Below are positions 8,101-10,630 of a DNA stretch of 10,630 bases, one piece after another. The stretch covers positions 1 through 10,630 of the forward strand of contig JAGYNX010000049.1 in assembly GCA_018399855.1 (NCBI GenBank), read 5' to 3'. The position numbers were made by a program, and so were the translations under genes. Each line of letters begins with the position of its first letter. The stretch's first letter is position 1. The stretch is from Spirochaetota bacterium. Its GTDB lineage: Bacteria > Spirochaetota > UBA4802 > UB4802. The notes beneath the pieces are model-generated. The model worked only from the letters and a program-made list of their open reading frames with translations, was not told where the DNA came from and made no database searches.

Positions 8101-8294
8101 CGGGTGAGCAGCTGTTCTATCTCGGCCGGTGCGGCACCACGGTAGAGGGTGATCACGGATATTTCCGGGTATTGTATTGAAGGAAGCAGGTCGATGTCCA
8201 TTTTCCCCAACGCGATTATCCCGAAAATGATCCCGGCGGCAAAGAACATTATAATGGTTATTGGCCGCTTTATGCTGAATGACGCGATTGCCAT
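5172..8294 (-). CDS. RND efflux permease 1 (AcrB/HAE1-like inner-membrane pump)
   Basis: This 1040-aa protein has a complete RND architecture. The N-terminus MAIASFSIKRP and MDIDLLPSIQYPEI (32-45) are classic HAE1 hallmarks. TM1 spans about 12-30, periplasmic loop one about 32-333, TM2-6 about 335-488, TM7 about 545-563, loop two 565-873 and TM8-12 875-1033. TM4 reads GMLVDGGIVIIES, with Asp401 followed by Gly where AcrB has a second Asp. TM10 reads GIVVNNAIVLLQ (Asn945-Asn946), where AcrB has Lys. A GMQKGSEMQSPLA block (996-1008) precedes TM12, as in related pumps. The gene starts one base after the stop of the upstream Ig-like lipoprotein gene (TGATATG) and has no clear Shine-Dalgarno, so it probably depends on ribosomes finishing that gene. 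It overlaps permease 2 by 4 bases. It is clearly diverged from permease 2, not a recent duplicate. Substrate is unknown. An adaptor and outer-membrane channel are not in the window. Confidence 0.95.
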   Translation of the reverse strand: MAIASFSIKRPITIIMFFAAGIIFGIIALGKMDIDLLPSIQYPEISVITLYRGAAPAEIEQLLTRPIEEAVNGVSGVKRIRSESIEGASLVAATFDWGTDMDLATLRIREKVDLVKGVLPQDAEKSMVARFDPNGMPVMNIAVTSPSMDPRTLRNEIDHRIKQHFERVDGVGTTRITGGKIQEIQVHVDLQSLQAYGLSIYDIIENVNMSNYNFPAGTVTRGSKELLIRTIGEFTSLDDIENVMVKKTESGRHIFVKDIARVSRGSRDKKSASFINGQESVNLGIIKESGKNTVEVCNKLHVLVNELNTRYAGTLQMDICYDSSGYIASAIDNVTISAILGGIIAFLVVLAFLQNIMASLVIIVILPVSIMLTLLAMFLLDVNINLMSLGGMAISTGMLVDGGIVIIESIQKKSDTGLPIEQAAVEGTGEVTSALLSSMLTSIVVFLPLLLVSGISGQLFGQLAITASVSLISAFIVSITLIPALIVMSQHNNINTTKLFSHFMHHKIQAVLRVIAESINSIMYRVSRQYETHLIKRMDNLRQTTIAAFLIIIFGLVLFLLMDKNMMPHTEPGVFSIRITAPRGTSLSGTRELVLQIDSMLANTPSVKQRIINVGYNPESITEYFGREKNTYIGEILVTMKPDAALSTAEIIKSFNHSLNFPDDIKVEFSADNIELSRLVNIQASSISLDVFGDNMVSLETAADNVINTTGKIEGIRNCIPLIHKGKPEIKIDVDRERLSSLGLHIRDIADFIYASVQGERAGKFYEDDREIDISVRLDEKFRNNVSDLQYMVLKNSDEKIILLNNVADLTMQEGYSKIIRKNQERCISIIHETSDGYSFSKIIKSIKAKLSSISLPDSVTAALSEEMNEIRDSINSLVMALLLSLLLIYMILASQFESFTVPLLIMCTVPLTFLGTGASLLLTGNTINLMSIMGMIMLSGIVVNNAIVLLQYISLYHGQNISLKEAIISACRNRLQPILMTALTTILGLVPLAIGMQKGSEMQSPLAITVIGGLATATFLTLVIFPVIVFHFYKDRKRT

Positions 8295-8295
8295 A

Positions 8296-9855
8296 TCAAC
8301 TGTTTACGAAGAGATTAAAGGTATCCGGCATGTAGTTCCCTTCCGTATCACGTATCCCTTCGGTTCCTCCCTGTATGATAAGCTGGTAGTAGGTCTCGGA
8401 TTCAATATCGAAGAGGTATATGTCAATTGCATCCGGGTGGTCTGAGGGCCTGGTAACTTTCCATATTTTCGGTGTTACCGGGGTGCGGTTATGCCAGTAG
8501 GTAACCGTTCTAAAGGATACCGCCTGTATGGCAGAAAGCTCATCAATACTTCCGGGATCAAGGTTGCCGGTGTTGTTGCACAGGTATACCCTTAAAACGT
8601 ACACGTCCTCGTAGTCTGTATTAATGGTCTTGATGCAGCTGTACCCGTGATCTATGGTATCATCCTGGTATAACGGGTGAACAGGTTTGTCATCATCGGG
8701 GCCGCTTGCGTCATCTTTCCAGTTGACCTGTGATACATACTTGTCCATGTCGCCGAAGGGGACAATCTCCAGGTAGCGGGAGTGGACACCGTTTATTCTG
8801 AAAGGAAAGCTGTATTCGGTATCGATGGGATTTCCCTGAAGGTCACGGGCCCCTGAGCTTACCGCCACAGTATATACCTCGTCCAGTTTATATGATGTTT
8901 CTGAGATATCAAGATGAAGGATGCGGGGGTTCTCCCATTCGTATTGAAGCGGCAGCGATGGTGACAGTGATACCGCGTTTTCTGTGTCCATCCTTGTCAT
9001 GGACTCGGAGAACACGAGGGTGATGCGCCCATTCTTGTCTGCTTCGTTGGTGACGGTATAAGAATCCAGCCTGATCGTGTTGCCGGCAAATGAAACGAAG
9101 GCTCCCACATCCGGATCGTGAGGATCTGTTTGTTCAGGGTCTAACGTGGGGGAAATGTAGTCTGTCCCCATGGTAAAGGTGGAGGTATATTTCTGTACCA
9201 GCTGATTGCCGGCCACGTCGGTAATTTGCGTGTCCGCGGTTATGGTATAATGTGTTGCGTGAAGATACTTTTCATACGGGGTGAAGGTGAGCACGGTACC
9301 GCCGGCAGAAAGTGATTTGAAGCCGTTTACGTATGGTGAAACCGAGAACCCCTTTTCAAGGGATTCTTCATGAACAGGCTCCGAGAAGGTGATAACAACA
9401 GGGTGATAGGGATCTGTTAGCAATGTACCGTCTGCAGGTGAAATATTTTCCACCGATGGCGGGGTGAAATCTGTTCCCACTGAAAAAAGGGATGTAACAG
9501 CTTCCAGTATGTTGTTTCCGTTGACGTCCTCGGCACTATCACTTACCTGTATAACACAGGTGGCGGCGCTTTCAAGGTCTTCAACGAGATCGTAATAAAC
9601 CTTTTTCCCTTCCCATCTGAAATATCCTTTTGGCTCGTAACTGCCAGTATATATTGAAATGGCTTCTTCGGTTTTGGCGGTATCCATTTTTTTGGAAAAG
9701 GTAATACGTATTTCCGGACGAACACTGATCCCGGTTGTCCTGTTGCCCGGTATAATAGAAGACACTTCCGGCGGGGTCATGTCGAACCATTCTTTATCGC
9801 ATCCCATACACACGACAACACTACACAATATGAATAATATAATAGTTCTTTTCAT
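8296..9855 (-). CDS. Multi-domain Ig-like (Big_5/SbsA-type) putative lipoprotein
   Basis: This 519-aa protein starts with a lipoprotein-like signal peptide (MKRTIILFILCSVVVCMGC): Lys-Arg, a hydrophobic core and Cys19 as the likely lipidated residue, though the lipobox (VCMGC) is relaxed. Residue +2 is Asp. Three Big_5-like domains follow, about 28-127, 132-230 and 235-355. Each begins with a P-x-V/L strand, has an ITFSKKM, ITFSEPV or VFSESM motif, and ends with a turn of D(V/L)xGN type (DVNGN, DVAGN, DLQGN). Domains 1-2 and 2-3 are joined by a repeated linker (GTDFTPP, GTDYISP). The C-terminus (360-519) is a separate module with two cysteines (407, 426) and the signature GGTEGIRDTEGNYM near the end. 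That signature is also found in the neighbouring upstream protein. The ATG at 9855 overlaps the upstream stop (ATGA) and has AGAGG at 9863-9867. Being coupled to RND permease 1, it may be an envelope accessory of that pump, which is inference. The family call is good; the function is unknown. Confidence 0.85.
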   Translation of the reverse strand: MKRTIILFILCSVVVCMGCDKEWFDMTPPEVSSIIPGNRTTGISVRPEIRITFSKKMDTAKTEEAISIYTGSYEPKGYFRWEGKKVYYDLVEDLESAATCVIQVSDSAEDVNGNNILEAVTSLFSVGTDFTPPSVENISPADGTLLTDPYHPVVITFSEPVHEESLEKGFSVSPYVNGFKSLSAGGTVLTFTPYEKYLHATHYTITADTQITDVAGNQLVQKYTSTFTMGTDYISPTLDPEQTDPHDPDVGAFVSFAGNTIRLDSYTVTNEADKNGRITLVFSESMTRMDTENAVSLSPSLPLQYEWENPRILHLDISETSYKLDEVYTVAVSSGARDLQGNPIDTEYSFPFRINGVHSRYLEIVPFGDMDKYVSQVNWKDDASGPDDDKPVHPLYQDDTIDHGYSCIKTINTDYEDVYVLRVYLCNNTGNLDPGSIDELSAIQAVSFRTVTYWHNRTPVTPKIWKVTRPSDHPDAIDIYLFDIESETYYQLIIQGGTEGIRDTEGNYMPDTFNLFVNS

Positions 9856-10630
9856 GGGGTTACCTCTTGGTCAACAGGGTCAAAACGAAAGAGGATAACA
9901 TGATCCTCTGCCATGTTTATGCCATTTCTGCCGGTAATGCCATTCGGGCCGCCCCTGAAGGTTAGCCTGTAGACGTTTCCTCCTTCAATGGAAGTTAGTG
10001 TGAGATCAAGATTTCGATTGTCACCCGGTGTCCACTGGTACTGTTGTATACTGCCGCCGATCTCTGTCGCTTCTCCGTTAATACAATCGATTATGACATT
10101 GCCGGGAATAGTAGATCTGTCCAGGTCGGATTTAAAGGTCACTTCAAAGGTGTAGGTGTTCAATGCGGCAGGTTCTTCATCTCCCAGCTCGTTTAATACA
10201 GTATCTACCAGGCTATTCTCATTGTATTGTATACCGGTAACTTCGGGTTGAGTTGATGTTAGCGCATCAACGGTAAACAGGTATACCTTCTCATCAAGCA
10301 TGCTGTTGCCAGCCCTGTCTTTCAACGCGGTGCTGACAAGCAGCTGGTATTCCTGGCCGGATGCAAGTTCAGTTCCTGGTGTCACCACGCATTCGGTTGA
10401 ACTTGTATTCCAGCTGAAGGTGACATCTATGGCCGGGTTAAAACGCAATGCGGATTCGAAACTTTTTCTTTGAACTGACTCGTTGAAGGTAAAGGTGAAT
10501 ATGTCGATATGCTGCACCTCGTTGAAATGGTGGTAATTCTCACAGGTGGCCCAGTTAAGAATTGAGGAGGACGTATACAGTGAGATTATAGATGGTCGTA
10601 CAAATTCATCCCCCGATCTGAAATACGAAA
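9852..10630 (-). CDS. Ig-like (Big_5-type) domain protein, partial; 5' end outside window
   Basis: The frame stays open to the window edge, so only the C-terminal 258 residues are present. A GTG at 10515-10517 is internal: readable coding sequence continues upstream of it, including FRSGDEFVRPSIISLY, which is the linker and first strand of an Ig-like domain. That domain runs through TFTFNESV and ends with the turn DRAGNSM, as in Big_5 domains. The remaining 120 or so residues form a module ending in YRLTFRGGPNGITGRNGINM. This aligns by eye with the C-terminus of the next gene's product (YQLIIQGGTEGIRDTEGNYM), so the two are paralogues. The linker implies at least one more Ig-like domain upstream, and probably a signal peptide. 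The stop overlaps the next start by 4 bases. I infer an envelope or surface location from the family and from the neighbour's lipobox. The function is unknown. Confidence 0.8.
   Translation of the reverse strand, partial: SYFRSGDEFVRPSIISLYTSSSILNWATCENYHHFNEVQHIDIFTFTFNESVQRKSFESALRFNPAIDVTFSWNTSSTECVVTPGTELASGQEYQLLVSTALKDRAGNSMLDEKVYLFTVDALTSTQPEVTGIQYNENSLVDTVLNELGDEEPAALNTYTFEVTFKSDLDRSTIPGNVIIDCINGEATEIGGSIQQYQWTPGDNRNLDLTLTSIEGGNVYRLTFRGGPNGITGRNGINMAEDHVILFRFDPVDQEVTP

Noticed and set aside
10515..10517. GTG as the true start of the last gene
   Set aside because: The frame remains open to the window edge and the upstream codons encode the beginning of an Ig-like domain, so this is an internal valine.

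Overview
The window comes from a diderm (Gram-negative-type) bacterium. It encodes two inner-membrane RND permeases, a lipoprotein-like Ig-domain protein and an inner-membrane acyltransferase. Base composition is intermediate, and I cannot fix the phylum from this stretch. Big_5/SbsA-type Ig-like proteins, tandem RND genes and the octamer repeat at the left edge would fit an environmental spirochaete or Desulfobacterota-like lineage, but that is a guess.

Layout, left to right. Positions 1-80 are non-coding and carry a short octamer repeat (26-49). Positions 81-980 (minus) encode a PlsC/YihG-type lysophospholipid acyltransferase with its own near-consensus promoter at 1033-1062. Positions 1189-1859 (plus) hold a compact higBA toxin-antitoxin module. 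Its promoter spacer contains an inverted repeat that is a good operator candidate, the toxin mRNA looks leaderless, and the antitoxin has a strong Shine-Dalgarno. A weak terminator hairpin follows higA.

The rest, 1975-10630, is one minus-strand gene chain read from right to left: an Ig-like-domain protein gene cut by the window edge (9852-10630), a second Ig-like lipoprotein (8296-9855), RND permease 1 (5172-8294) and RND permease 2 (1975-5175). The junctions are a 4-base overlap, a 1-base gap and a 4-base overlap, which indicates one translationally coupled operon. A small possible fifth cistron (1845-1955) follows with its own Shine-Dalgarno and collides with the 3' end of higA.

The most interesting unit is this operon. 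Two divergent RND pumps, possibly a heteromer as in MdtBC, are coupled to two paralogous, probably envelope-exposed multi-Ig proteins. These share a C-terminal module I do not recognise. No adaptor (MFP) or outer-membrane channel gene is visible, and either could lie upstream of the window. Both pumps lack the canonical AcrB proton-relay Asp-Asp/Lys set.
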